Shown piece after piece: positions 33,527 through 42,253 of a stretch of 64,000 nucleotides of DNA. The translations under genes and the position numbers were made by a program. The DNA is from Agromyces allii (GTDB lineage: Bacteria; Actinomycetota; Actinomycetes; Actinomycetales; Microbacteriaceae). The stretch spans positions 186,001-250,000 of the forward strand of contig NZ_WBIN01000008.1 in NCBI RefSeq assembly GCF_009749385.1. The letters run 5' to 3'. The notes beneath the pieces are model-generated. The model was given only the letters and a program-made list of their open reading frames with translations. It was not told the DNA's origin and ran no database searches. How positions within the stretch are numbered: position 1 is the stretch's first letter; every line of letters starts with the position of its first letter.

Positions 33527-34819
33527 GTGGCAGAGCAGACCGCCCCGCAGACCTCGCAGCCGCAGCCGATCGGCATCATCATGAACGGCGTCTCCGGCCG
33601 CATGGGCTACCGCCAGCACCTCGTGCGCTCGATCCTCGCGATCCGCGAGCAGGGCGGCGTGCTCCTCGCCGACGGCGAGACGCGCGTGCAGGTCGAGCCG
33701 ATCCTCGTCGGTCGCAGCGAGAAGAAGCTCGCCGACCTCGCAGCCAAGCACGGCATCGAGCACTACACGACGAACCTCGACGAGGCGCTCGCCGACGACC
33801 GCTGGCAGATCTACGCCGACTTCCTGGTGACGAAGGCGCGGGCCGTCGCGATCAGGAAGGCGATCGCCGCGGGCAAGGCGATCTACACCGAGAAGCCCAC
33901 CGCCGAGTCCTTCGAGGAGGCCCTCGACCTCGCCCGCCTGGCCGACGAGGCCGGCATCAAGAACGGCGTCGTGCACGACAAGCTGTACCTCCCGGGCCTG
34001 CAGAAGCTCAAGCGCCTCATCGACTCGGGCTTCTTCGGCCGCATCCTCAGCGTGCGCGGCGAGTTCGGCTACTGGGTGTTCGAGGGCGACTGGCAGCCCG
34101 CCCAGCGCCCCAGCTGGAACTACCGCGCCGAAGACGGCGGCGGCATCATCGTCGACATGTTCCCCCACTGGAACTACGTGCTCGAGAACCTCTTCGGCCG
34201 CGTCGAGTCGGTCTACGCGAAGGCCGTCACCGAGATCCCGGCGCGCGTCGACGAGCACGGCGAGACCTACCCGGCCACGGCCGACGACGCCGCCTACGCG
34301 ATCTTCGAGCTCGAGGGCGGCGTGATCGCGCAGCTCAACTCCAGCTGGACCACGCGCGTGAACCGCGACGAGCTCGTCGAGTTCCAGGTCGACGGCACGC
34401 ACGGCTCGGCCGTCGTCGGCCTGTTCGGCTGCAAGATCCAGCCGCGCAACGCGACGCCCAAGCCCGTCTGGAACCCCGACCTCGCCGACGCGCACGACTA
34501 CGCCGGCGACTGGATCGAGAGCCCCGGCAACCGCGAGTTCGAGAACGGCTTCAAGACGCAGTGGGAGGAGTTCATCCGCCACGTCGTCGAGGATGCGCCG
34601 AACGAGTTCGACTTCCTCGCCGGCGCCCGCGGCGTGCTCCTCGCCGAACAGGGCCTCGCCTCGAGCCGCGAGGGCCGCCGCATCGAGATCCCCTTCGTGA
34701 CGCTCGAGACCGGCACGGCATCGGCCACGAGCGCCGGCACTGCGGATGCCGCGGCCGACGCCCCCGCATCCGACGCCGCCCTGCACGACGCCGCGTCCGA
34801 GCTCGCGGCGGCCCGCTGA
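33527..34819 (+). CDS. Gfo/Idh/MocA family oxidoreductase
   Basis: A 430-residue dehydrogenase. The Rossmann motif is unusual, IIMNGVSGRMGYRQHLV, resembling the DapB-type GRMG loop; EKP is present in AIYTEKPTAES; the C-terminal domain includes IIVDMFPHWNYVLENLFG with the probable catalytic His. A 30-residue Ala-rich tail follows the fold. GTG 33527 follows AGGA. It is first of an operon with DUF993 and a TIM-barrel isomerase, a recurrent actinobacterial trio, and has a LacI-type operator 48 bp upstream. It probably oxidises an imported sugar or cyclitol; the substrate is not known. Confidence 0.87.
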   Translation: MAEQTAPQTSQPQPIGIIMNGVSGRMGYRQHLVRSILAIREQGGVLLADGETRVQVEPILVGRSEKKLADLAAKHGIEHYTTNLDEALADDRWQIYADFLVTKARAVAIRKAIAAGKAIYTEKPTAESFEEALDLARLADEAGIKNGVVHDKLYLPGLQKLKRLIDSGFFGRILSVRGEFGYWVFEGDWQPAQRPSWNYRAEDGGGIIVDMFPHWNYVLENLFGRVESVYAKAVTEIPARVDEHGETYPATADDAAYAIFELEGGVIAQLNSSWTTRVNRDELVEFQVDGTHGSAVVGLFGCKIQPRNATPKPVWNPDLADAHDYAGDWIESPGNREFENGFKTQWEEFIRHVVEDAPNEFDFLAGARGVLLAEQGLASSREGRRIEIPFVTLETGTASATSAGTADAAADAPASDAALHDAASELAAAR

Positions 34820-34821
34820 CC

Positions 34822-36129
34822 ATGACCACGCTCAGCCTGCTCGACCCCGACGGCGGACGGCGCGCCGCCGACCTCGTCGAGGCGCCCTCGTTCGCCCGCC
34901 CGCGGCATCCGCTCACGAGCCGGGTCGCCTACGCGGCCGCGCACGTGGTGCCGAAGGCGCACGCCGACAACACGCCGGGGCAGCCGGCCGAGATCGACTG
35001 GGACGCCACGCTCGCGTTCCGCCACCACGTGTGGTCGTGGGGGCTCGGCGTGGCCGACGCCATGGACACGGCCCAGCGCAACATGGGGCTCGACGCCGCG
35101 GCCACGCGCGAGTTGATCTCGCGCAGTGCGGTCGCGGCGGCATCCGTCGGCGGAAAGCTCGTCGTCGGCGTGAACACCGACCACGTCGACGACGAGCACC
35201 TGACGCTCGACGAGGTCGTCGATGCCTACAAGGCGCAGCTGCACCTCACCGAGGACGCGGGCGCGGGCGTCGTGCTCATGGCCAGCCGTCACCTGGCGCG
35301 CGCCGCGCAGACCGCCGACGACTACCGCCGCGTGTACCGCGAGGTGCTCGCCGCCGCGAGCGGGCCGGTCGTGCTGCACTGGCTCGGCACCGCGTTCGAT
35401 CCGGCACTGGCCGGGTACTTCGGCTCCGACGACACGGATGCCGCGGCCGAGACGCTGCTCCAGGTCATCGAGTACAACCGCGACAAGGTGCAGGGCGTGA
35501 AGATGAGCCTGCTCGACGCCGACGCCGAGATCGCCGTGCGGCGGCGCCTGCCCGAGTCGGCGCGCATGTTCACGGGCGACGACTTCCACTACGTGGGCCT
35601 CATCGAGGGCGACGACCAGGGGCACTCCGACGCGCTGCTCGGCGCGTTCTCATGCCTGGCGCCGAACGCGTCGGCCGCGATCCAGGCGCTCGACCGCGGC
35701 GACGTCGACGCCTACCGCGCGATCCTCGCCCCGACCGAGCCGCTCTCGCAGCAGGTCTTCGCCGCGCCCACGTACTACTACAAGACGGGCGTCGCGTTCC
35801 TGTCGTGGCTGAACGGGCACCAGTCCGCGTTCCAGATGGTGGGCGGCCTGCACGCCGCGCGCGGCCTGCCGCACCTCTCGCGCATCGTCGAGCTCGCGAA
35901 CGGATCGGGCGCCCTCGAGCGGCCCGAGCTCGCGGCGGCGCGCTGGCACTCGCTGCTCACGCTGAACGGCGTCGACGTGTCGTCGGCCGCGGTTCCGAGC
36001 TCGACCCCTGCCCCCGTGCCACCCGCCACTGAGGCGACGACGGATGCCGCAGGCAGCCCGGTCGCCGACGGCTCCGACTCGGCGGGTGCCGTCGACGCGG
36101 CATCCGTCGACGAGGAGGTGCTCGCGTGA
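34822..36129 (+). CDS. DUF993 family protein (aldolase-like TIM barrel)
   Basis: A 435-residue member of DUF993, distantly like dihydrodipicolinate-synthase-type aldolases. Conserved-looking stretches are WSWGLGVADAMDTAQRNMGL, VVGVNTDHVDDEH, LHWLGTAFDP and VQGVKMSLLDADAE; the Lys in KMSLLD is where class-I aldolases form a Schiff base (inference). Residues about 395-435 form a low-complexity Ala/Ser/Pro tail. It starts 2 bp after the oxidoreductase and overlaps the isomerase (GTGA), so the three products should act in one pathway, possibly carbon-carbon cleavage of a keto-sugar acid. No DUF993 reaction is known to me. Confidence 0.85.
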   Translation: MTTLSLLDPDGGRRAADLVEAPSFARPRHPLTSRVAYAAAHVVPKAHADNTPGQPAEIDWDATLAFRHHVWSWGLGVADAMDTAQRNMGLDAAATRELISRSAVAAASVGGKLVVGVNTDHVDDEHLTLDEVVDAYKAQLHLTEDAGAGVVLMASRHLARAAQTADDYRRVYREVLAAASGPVVLHWLGTAFDPALAGYFGSDDTDAAAETLLQVIEYNRDKVQGVKMSLLDADAEIAVRRRLPESARMFTGDDFHYVGLIEGDDQGHSDALLGAFSCLAPNASAAIQALDRGDVDAYRAILAPTEPLSQQVFAAPTYYYKTGVAFLSWLNGHQSAFQMVGGLHAARGLPHLSRIVELANGSGALERPELAAARWHSLLTLNGVDVSSAAVPSSTPAPVPPATEATTDAAGSPVADGSDSAGAVDAASVDEEVLA

Positions 36130-37004
36130 GCGCCCACCCCCGCTTGTCGATGAACCAGGCCACGATCAAGTACGCGCCGCTCGACGACGCCCTGCGGGTC
36201 ACGGCCGAGGGCGGCTACGAGTCGATCGGGCTCTGGCGCGAGCCCGTGCAGGCCGTCGGGCTCGACGAGGCCGCGCGCCGCTTCGCGAACTCGGGCCTGC
36301 GCCTGTCGACGTACTGCCGCGGCGGCTTCTTCACGATGCCGGAGGGCCCCGCCCGACGGGCGTCCATCGACGACAACCGCCGGGGCATCGACGAGGCCGC
36401 GACGCTCGCCGCGGCCGGCGCACCCGGCAGCACCCCCGTGTTCGTGCTCGTGGCCGGCGGACTCCCGGAGGGATCCACCGATCTCGTCGGCGCCCGCTCG
36501 CTCGTGGCCGACGCCCTCGCCGAGCTCGCCCCGCACGCGGCATCCGCCGGCGTCACGCTCGCGATCGAACCGCTGCACCCGATGTACGCGTCGGACCGCG
36601 CGGTCGTCTCGACGCTCGGGCAGGCGCTCGACCTCGCCGAGCCGTTCGAGCCGTCGGTGGTCGGCGTCACGATCGACACGTTCCACGTGTGGTGGGACCC
36701 GGATGTCCTGCCGCAGATCGCCCGCGCCGGGGCATCCGGCCGCATCGCGACCTACCAGGTGTGCGACTGGAACACGCCGATCGCCGCGGACGCCCTGCTC
36801 TCGCGGCACGAGCCCGGCGACGGGGTGATCGACTTCGCGAGCCTCACGTCCGCCGTCGAGGCCACCGGCTACGACCGCGACATCGAGGTCGAGATCTTCA
36901 ACCAGGAGATCTGGGATGCCGCGTGGCCCGACGTCGTCGACCGCACCGCACGCGCCTTCGGGGCCGTCGTCGCGCCCCACCTGCGCGCCTCGGTCACCGC
37001 GTAG
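36126..37004 (+). CDS. Sugar phosphate isomerase/epimerase (AP-endonuclease-2-like TIM barrel)
   Basis: A 292-residue Xyl-isomerase-like TIM barrel. Metal-site residues are recognisable: Glu in LAIEPLHPMY, Asp and His in TIDTFHVWWDPD, and Glu in EVEIFNQEIWD. The family isomerises, epimerises or dehydrates sugars and keto-sugars (for example IolE, IolI and levoglucosan-pathway enzymes). GTG 36126 overlaps the DUF993 stop. It ends the operon before a perfect 15-bp terminator stem. The specific reaction is unknown. Confidence 0.87.
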   Translation: MSAHPRLSMNQATIKYAPLDDALRVTAEGGYESIGLWREPVQAVGLDEAARRFANSGLRLSTYCRGGFFTMPEGPARRASIDDNRRGIDEAATLAAAGAPGSTPVFVLVAGGLPEGSTDLVGARSLVADALAELAPHAASAGVTLAIEPLHPMYASDRAVVSTLGQALDLAEPFEPSVVGVTIDTFHVWWDPDVLPQIARAGASGRIATYQVCDWNTPIAADALLSRHEPGDGVIDFASLTSAVEATGYDRDIEVEIFNQEIWDAAWPDVVDRTARAFGAVVAPHLRASVTA

Positions 37005-37087
37005 CCGCGCCCGCCGCGCCCTCGCGCGCTCGCGCGCGCTCGCCTCACGCCGCTCGCTGGCGCCGCCGCTCGCGCGCCGCACCACCC

Positions 37088-37122
37088 CGATCCCCTCCCG
37101 TCACACCGACGGGAGGGGATCG
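37088..37122. terminator. Bidirectional terminator between isomerase and ABC genes
   Basis: CGATCCCCTCCCGTC and GACGGGAGGGGATCG form a perfect 15-bp stem with a 5-nt loop in the 208-bp gap between convergent genes. A partial copy (CTCCTCCCGTC) follows at about 37170. Confidence 0.87.
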
Positions 37123-37212
37123 TCGCGCGCGGAGGACCTGCTCGCCCGAAGCGTCCTCCCCTCGCGCCGATCTCCTCCCGTCGGGTACTCCCGTCAGGTG
37201 CTCCGGCCGGCT

Positions 37213-39009
37213 CTACGCCGACTGCACGCGGTCGAGCTCGGCGTAGCGCCCGCCGGCGGCGATGAGCTCGGCGTGCGACCCGACCTCGACGATGCGCCCC
37301 TGCTCGAGCACCACGATGCGGTCGGCCGAGCGGATCGTCGACAGGCGGTGCGCGACGACGAGGGTCGTGCGTCCGCGCATGAGGTGCTCGAGGGCGACCT
37401 TGATCTTCGCCTCCGACTCGGGGTCGAGCGCGCTCGTCGCCTCGTCGAGCAGCAGCACACGCGGGTCGCGCACGAGCGCGCGGGCGATCGAGAGCCGCTG
37501 CCGCTGGCCGCCCGAGAGCCTGGCACCGCGTTCGCCGACGACCGTGTGCCAGCCGTCGGGCTGGGCGTCGACGATCTCGAGCGCGTTCGCGTCGCGCAGG
37601 GCGTCGAGCACGCGGGCGTCGTCGACCTCGCCGAGCCCGTACGCGATGTTCTCGCGGATGCTCCCTTCGAACAGCACCGAATCCTGCGGCACGACCGACA
37701 CGAAGCTGCGGAACGTGCGCAGGTCGAGCTCCTCCATGTCGGCGCCGTCGAGCAGCACGCGTCCGCTCGTCGGTCGCAGGAACCCGAGCACGAGGTTCAG
37801 CAGCGTCGACTTGCCCGATCCGGACGAGCCGACGAACGCGATCGTCTCGCCGGCACGGATGTCGAGGTCGAGGCCGGCGAGCGCGGGCCGGGCCGGGCGC
37901 GCGCCCGCGGCATCCGCACCTCCGTCGTCGTATCGGTACCCGACGCCTTCGAGCGTGAGGTCGCCGTGCACCGAAGCGACCGGCCGCTTGCCCTCGTTGC
38001 GTTCGAGGTCGGGGTCCTGCATGACCTCGCCGATCGACCGGATCGACTCGGTGCCGCGCGCGATGATCGGCAGCAGCATGAGCAGGTTCGTCGCGGCGCC
38101 CGTCAGCAGCGCGAAGTACGAGCTGAGGAGCACCACCTGGCCGGGCGTGATCGGGATGAGGCCGGTGATCGAGACCCAGGCGGCGAGCACGAGGCATCCG
38201 ACGCCGAGCAGTTGCAGGCTGACCCACGAGAGCGATGCGAAGCGCCCGTTCAACAGATCGAGCTGGAACCCGGCGGCGCGCACGCCCTCGGCGCCGTGCG
38301 CGACCCGGCTGACGGCGGTCTGCTCGAGCCCGTGTGCGCGGGTGATGGGCAGCAGCGTCGCCATCTCGCCGACGCGGGCCGAGAACTGCTCGACCTCGCG
38401 GCGGAACGAGGCGTTGCGCATGGCGCTGCGGCGGTTGAGGATCGCGCGAAGCAGCACCGCGAGCGGAATCGCGAGCGCGTAGACGGGCAGGAACGCGGGC
38501 ACGTTGATCGCCGTCATGACGACCGCGCCGACGAGCACCATGGTCGCCGAGAGCAGCGGATGCGCGGCCTGCTGCAGCATGACCTCGACGTTCTCGACGT
38601 CGCGCACGACCTTGGTCTGCACGACCGCGGAGTTCGCGCGCGAGTGGAAGCCGATCGAGAGCGCCTGCAGCCTGGCGGCGAGGGCGTTGCGCAGGTCGGC
38701 GCCGATCTCGCGCACGGCGCCCATGAACAGCCGCGTGTACTGCACGTGGTTCGGGTAGTTCTGGGCGAGCGCGACGACCGCGACGCCGGCCCAGATCATG
38801 AGGGTCGAGACGGGCCCGCCGGCGACGACCACGTCGATGATCGCCGCGGTGATGACGGGCAGCAGCCACAGCGGCGTGTCCTTGACCGTGAAGAACGCGA
38901 CGGCCGCGAGCACGCTGCCGCGGTGCAGGTCGAGCAGCCGGAGCACCGAGCGTGCCGGACGCTGTCCGTCGATCGCGTGCTCGATTCGGGAAAGCGCTTG
39001 CCCATTCAT
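37213..39009 (-). CDS. ABC exporter-type protein, fused permease-ATPase
   Basis: A 598-residue half-transporter: an ABC-type-1 membrane domain (about 30-315, six helices) and a nucleotide-binding domain (about 345-590) with Walker A GSSGSGKST, signature LSGGQRQ, Walker B VLLLDEATSALD and switch His in AHRLS. It should homodimerise and export an unknown compound. ATG 39009 is 6 nt from a -10-like CAGAAT (39016-39021), suggesting a leaderless mRNA. A LacI-type operator covers codons 3-7, so expression is probably co-regulated with the glycoside operons. Confidence 0.88.
   Translation of the reverse strand: MNGQALSRIEHAIDGQRPARSVLRLLDLHRGSVLAAVAFFTVKDTPLWLLPVITAAIIDVVVAGGPVSTLMIWAGVAVVALAQNYPNHVQYTRLFMGAVREIGADLRNALAARLQALSIGFHSRANSAVVQTKVVRDVENVEVMLQQAAHPLLSATMVLVGAVVMTAINVPAFLPVYALAIPLAVLLRAILNRRSAMRNASFRREVEQFSARVGEMATLLPITRAHGLEQTAVSRVAHGAEGVRAAGFQLDLLNGRFASLSWVSLQLLGVGCLVLAAWVSITGLIPITPGQVVLLSSYFALLTGAATNLLMLLPIIARGTESIRSIGEVMQDPDLERNEGKRPVASVHGDLTLEGVGYRYDDGGADAAGARPARPALAGLDLDIRAGETIAFVGSSGSGKSTLLNLVLGFLRPTSGRVLLDGADMEELDLRTFRSFVSVVPQDSVLFEGSIRENIAYGLGEVDDARVLDALRDANALEIVDAQPDGWHTVVGERGARLSGGQRQRLSIARALVRDPRVLLLDEATSALDPESEAKIKVALEHLMRGRTTLVVAHRLSTIRSADRIVVLEQGRIVEVGSHAELIAAGGRYAELDRVQSA
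38989..39002. promoter_or_regulatory. LacI-type operator (site 5 of 5) inside the first codons of the ABC exporter
   Basis: GGAAAGCGCTTGCC, with flanking G and C, is the most symmetric of the five sites. It falls within codons 3-7 of the exporter. If the mRNA is leaderless this is positions about +7 to +20, a usual place for a repressor roadblock. Confidence 0.75.
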
Positions 39010-39054
39010 GCAACCATTCTGCCCCGAACACGCGCCCATGGGTACGCTGGGATG

Positions 39055-40458
39055 ATGTTCGATCCCCGCAGCATCCCGGCCGATCAGTCCACGATCGACG
39101 CCCTCAGAAGCCGCGGGCTCGACTACCGCCAGGTCGACCCCGCCGACGACGCCGCACTCCAGTCCTGGGCGCAGGCCGAGACCCGCGGGTTCCACCACGC
39201 CAGGCCCGAGCCGGCCGAGCTGCGCCGCGAGCTGCGCGTCGCGAAGCAGCGCAGCCTCCGCGGGGTCTACGACCCCACCGCGCACGACGCAGGCGTGCCC
39301 GTCGCGACGGTCGACGGCTGGCCCTCCGGCCTCAGCGTGCCCGGGGGGCGCAGCGTCGACGCCTGGGCCGTGAGCGCCGTCACGGTCTCCCCCACGCACC
39401 GCCGACGCGGCATCGCCCGTGCGCTCCTCGAGGCGCAGCTGCGCTACGCGAGCGAGGCCGGCGCAGCCCTCGCCATGCTCACGCTCACCGAGGCCACCAT
39501 CTACGGGCGCTACGGGTTCGGCCCCGCGGCATCCGCGGCCACGATCAAGGTCGACCGGCGACGCGTGAGCTGGATCGGCCCCGACGCCCCCGGCCGCGTG
39601 CAGTTCGTCGAACCCGCCGACCTCATCGCGAAGGCGCCCGCCATCGCGCGCCGCGCCGTCTCGCGCACGCCCGGCGAGATCGACCGCTGGCCGGGGCTCC
39701 TCGAGCGCCACCTCGGCCTCGTCGACCCCGACAGCGCCGCATCGCGCGCCCTGCGCGTCGCCCGGTACGACGACCGGTCCGGACAGGCCCAGGGGTTCGT
39801 CGCCTTCACGGTCGGGCGCGAGCCCAACCTGCCCGGCATCGTCGAGGCCGACGTGTTCGTCGCCGCGACCGACGAGGCCGAGCGCGCACTCTGGCGCTTC
39901 CTCGTCGAGATGGACTTCGTCACCGAGATCCGCTCGCGGCTGCGCAGCGTCGACGAGCCGCTCGGCTGGCTCCTCGAAGACCCGCGCGCCGTGAGCATGC
40001 ACGACGTCGTCGACCACCTCTGGCTGCGCGTGCTCGATCCGGTCGTGGCGCTCTCGGCGCGCGAGTACGGTGCGTCGGGCACGCTCACGCTCGAGGTCGG
40101 CGACGCGCTCGGGCATGCGGCCGGCAGCTACGTGCTCGATGCCTCCGGCGACGGTCGCGCCGAGGTGCGTCGAACCGACGACCCCGGAGTCGACGAGCGC
40201 AGGACCGACGAGCGCAGGGCCGACGAGGGTGCGGATGCCGCGGCCGCCGGCTCCCGTTCGGGCCGGCGTTCGCGCGGCAAGGCGACGCACGGCCTGCGGC
40301 TCGACGTGCGCGAGCTCGGATCGATCTACCTCGGCGGCGTGCGCCCGTCGGTGCTGGCCCGGGCCGGACGCATCGAGGAGCTCTCGCCTGGCTCGCTCGC
40401 CCTCGCCGACCGGCTCTTCGCCGCACCCCGAACCCCGCACCTCAGCATCTGGTTCTGA
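39055..40458 (+). CDS. Eis-like GNAT N-acetyltransferase
   Basis: A 467-residue protein of the Eis family. The N-terminal GNAT domain has VSAVTVSPTHRRRGIARALL (acetyl-CoA loop RRRGIA) and EATIYGRYGFGPAA; a second GNAT-like domain and a sterol-carrier-like C-terminal domain follow, ending in HLSIWF (terminal carboxylate as catalytic base in Eis proteins). Residues about 370-400 are an Arg/Asp-rich insertion. ATG 39055 is 6 nt after the -10 hexamer TACGCT (39043-39048); ATG 39052 is the alternative. Mycobacterial Eis acetylates amines such as aminoglycosides; the substrate here is unknown. It diverges from the ABC exporter by 45 bp. Confidence 0.87.
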   Translation: MFDPRSIPADQSTIDALRSRGLDYRQVDPADDAALQSWAQAETRGFHHARPEPAELRRELRVAKQRSLRGVYDPTAHDAGVPVATVDGWPSGLSVPGGRSVDAWAVSAVTVSPTHRRRGIARALLEAQLRYASEAGAALAMLTLTEATIYGRYGFGPAASAATIKVDRRRVSWIGPDAPGRVQFVEPADLIAKAPAIARRAVSRTPGEIDRWPGLLERHLGLVDPDSAASRALRVARYDDRSGQAQGFVAFTVGREPNLPGIVEADVFVAATDEAERALWRFLVEMDFVTEIRSRLRSVDEPLGWLLEDPRAVSMHDVVDHLWLRVLDPVVALSAREYGASGTLTLEVGDALGHAAGSYVLDASGDGRAEVRRTDDPGVDERRTDERRADEGADAAAAGSRSGRRSRGKATHGLRLDVRELGSIYLGGVRPSVLARAGRIEELSPGSLALADRLFAAPRTPHLSIWF

Positions 40459-40507
40459 GGGCCGACCCGGCCAGGAGAAGCCGGCCGGCGATCTGCTCCA
40501 CCCCACC

Positions 40508-40523
40508 TCAGTGTCCGCACTGA
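40508..40523. promoter_or_regulatory. Inverted repeat upstream of the haem peroxidase
   Basis: TCAGTG-N4-CACTGA is a perfect repeat with 6-bp arms in the 175-bp gap before the peroxidase. It is a candidate operator with no obvious regulator gene nearby. Confidence 0.4.
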
Positions 40524-40633
40524 TGAGCATTTCTCACCTCAGCGTTACGTTCGCCGTGTTCACCCCCGCAGCCGCCGCGATGGCGTCGCCGAGCCGTCGT
40601 TGCGCACGGGCCCATCGCTGGAGGGCGAGAACC

Positions 40634-42205
40634 ATGCAACACGCGAGCAAGCACTCGATCGTGCCCCTGAACGTGCCCCACTCCCGCAGCCACGAAGGGC
40701 GCTTCGGGCGCCTCTTCGGCCGCGGCTTCACCCCGTGGTCGCCTCCAGGGGCCACCGACGCCGAGAAGGAGGCGGCGATCCGCACCTTCGCGATCGACGA
40801 GATGTTCGCCGTCGGCGCCCCGCCCGACAGCGCCACGCCCGTCGGCTACACGTATCTCGGCCAGTTCATCGACCACGACATCACGTTCGACCCGCAGTCG
40901 AGCCTCACGAGGCACAACGACCCCGACGGCCTGCAGAACTTCAGGTCGCCGAGGTTCGATCTCGACAGCCTCTACGGGCGCGGCCCCGACGACCAGCCGT
41001 ACCTCTACGACCACGTCCGCGTGCTGCCCGACGGGTTCCCGGGGTTCCTCAAGGTCGGCACGGGCGAATCCCCGAAGGAACCCGATGTGCAGCGCAACGC
41101 CGACGGCGTCGCGCTCATCGGCGACCCGCGCAACGACGAGAACCGCATCGTCTCGCAGCTGCAGCTGGCGTTCGCGCTCGCGCACAACAGCACGCTGCAG
41201 AAGCTGGCGGACGCCCCCGTGCCGGCGGGTGAGATCGCGCCGTCCGGACGGAAGCTGTTCCTCGAGGCGCAGCGCATCACCGTGTGGTTCTACCAGTACG
41301 TCGTCTGGAACGACTTCGTCTCGCGCATCGTCGACGAGAAGGTCTTCGCCAAGGCAATCGCGTTCGACGAGGACGGCGGCGACGCCGGCGGCCCGTTCTA
41401 CTCGGTCACCTACGGACTCCAGGACGTGTACGACTGGAGCGAGAACCCGTTCATGCCGGTGGAGTTCTCGGTGGCCGCGTACCGCTTCGGCCACTCGATG
41501 ATCCGGGCGGAGTACCAGATCAACATCGAACTGCAGCGCAGCGTCGGCGTATCGCCGCCCATCGGCACGCAGTTCGGCAAGCCCATCTTCTCGACGCCCG
41601 GCGTGGCCCAGCCGTCGGTCCCGGTGCCCGGCCCGCCCGACCTGCGCGGCGGATCGCCGTTGCCCGACCGGCACTCGCTGCAGTGGGACTGGTTCTTCGA
41701 CTTCCCGTCCTCGGGCGGCCCGTTCCCGCAGCGGGCGCACAAGATCGACACGCACCTCAGCAAGTCGGTGTTCACGATTCCGGGCGGGCCCACGCCGAAC
41801 CCGCTCGCGGAGCTCAACATCCGGCGAGGCTGGCGCATGGAGCTGCCGTCGGCCACCGACGTCGCGCACGCCCTGCACATCCGCCCGATCGAGAACCTGA
41901 AGCCGCTCGAGGAGTCGCTCTGGGTCTACATCCTCAAGGAGGCCGCCGAGCAGGCCGACGGAGAGCACCTCGGCGCGGTCGGGTCCACGATCGTCGCGGC
42001 GGTTTTCTCGGGCCTGCTGCGAGGAGACGCGTTCTCGTACCTGAACCGCGATCCGCACTGGACGCCGGCCAAGGAGAAGGCCGGTGGCGTCGCGCTCTTC
42101 GAGAAGGTCTCGACGGCCGATCCCGAGAAGTGGGAGATCAGCGACCTGCTCGCGGCCGCTGGGGTTCCGGTCGACGGCCAGGACATCGCCGACCTGTTCT
42201 CCTGA
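40634..42205 (+). CDS. Animal-type (peroxidase-cyclooxygenase superfamily) haem peroxidase
   Basis: A 523-residue An_peroxidase protein. The distal haem His is in YLGQFIDHDITFD, with the following FDP/RSPRFDLDSLYG segment; substrate-channel residues follow; the proximal His is in AAYRFGHSMIRAEY. There is no signal peptide, although such peroxidases are often exported. It uses H2O2 to oxidise halides or organics; the physiological substrate is unknown in bacteria. The longer open frame upstream lies in shadow of the Eis-like gene; ATG 40634 has GGAGGG upstream. It stands alone between Eis-like and SulP genes. Confidence 0.88.
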   Translation: MQHASKHSIVPLNVPHSRSHEGRFGRLFGRGFTPWSPPGATDAEKEAAIRTFAIDEMFAVGAPPDSATPVGYTYLGQFIDHDITFDPQSSLTRHNDPDGLQNFRSPRFDLDSLYGRGPDDQPYLYDHVRVLPDGFPGFLKVGTGESPKEPDVQRNADGVALIGDPRNDENRIVSQLQLAFALAHNSTLQKLADAPVPAGEIAPSGRKLFLEAQRITVWFYQYVVWNDFVSRIVDEKVFAKAIAFDEDGGDAGGPFYSVTYGLQDVYDWSENPFMPVEFSVAAYRFGHSMIRAEYQINIELQRSVGVSPPIGTQFGKPIFSTPGVAQPSVPVPGPPDLRGGSPLPDRHSLQWDWFFDFPSSGGPFPQRAHKIDTHLSKSVFTIPGGPTPNPLAELNIRRGWRMELPSATDVAHALHIRPIENLKPLEESLWVYILKEAAEQADGEHLGAVGSTIVAAVFSGLLRGDAFSYLNRDPHWTPAKEKAGGVALFEKVSTADPEKWEISDLLAAAGVPVDGQDIADLFS

Positions 42206-42219
42206 TCCGTCGGGCGGAT

Positions 42220-42252
42220 GCCGGGACTCGCCGCTCGTGCGGCGGGCCCGGC
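42220..42252. terminator. Bidirectional terminator between peroxidase and SulP genes
   Basis: GCCGGG..CGCCGC and GCGGCG..CCCGGC form a 14-bp stem with one internal mismatch and a TCGT tetraloop, filling the 48-bp gap between convergent genes. Confidence 0.75.
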
Positions 42253-42253
42253 G

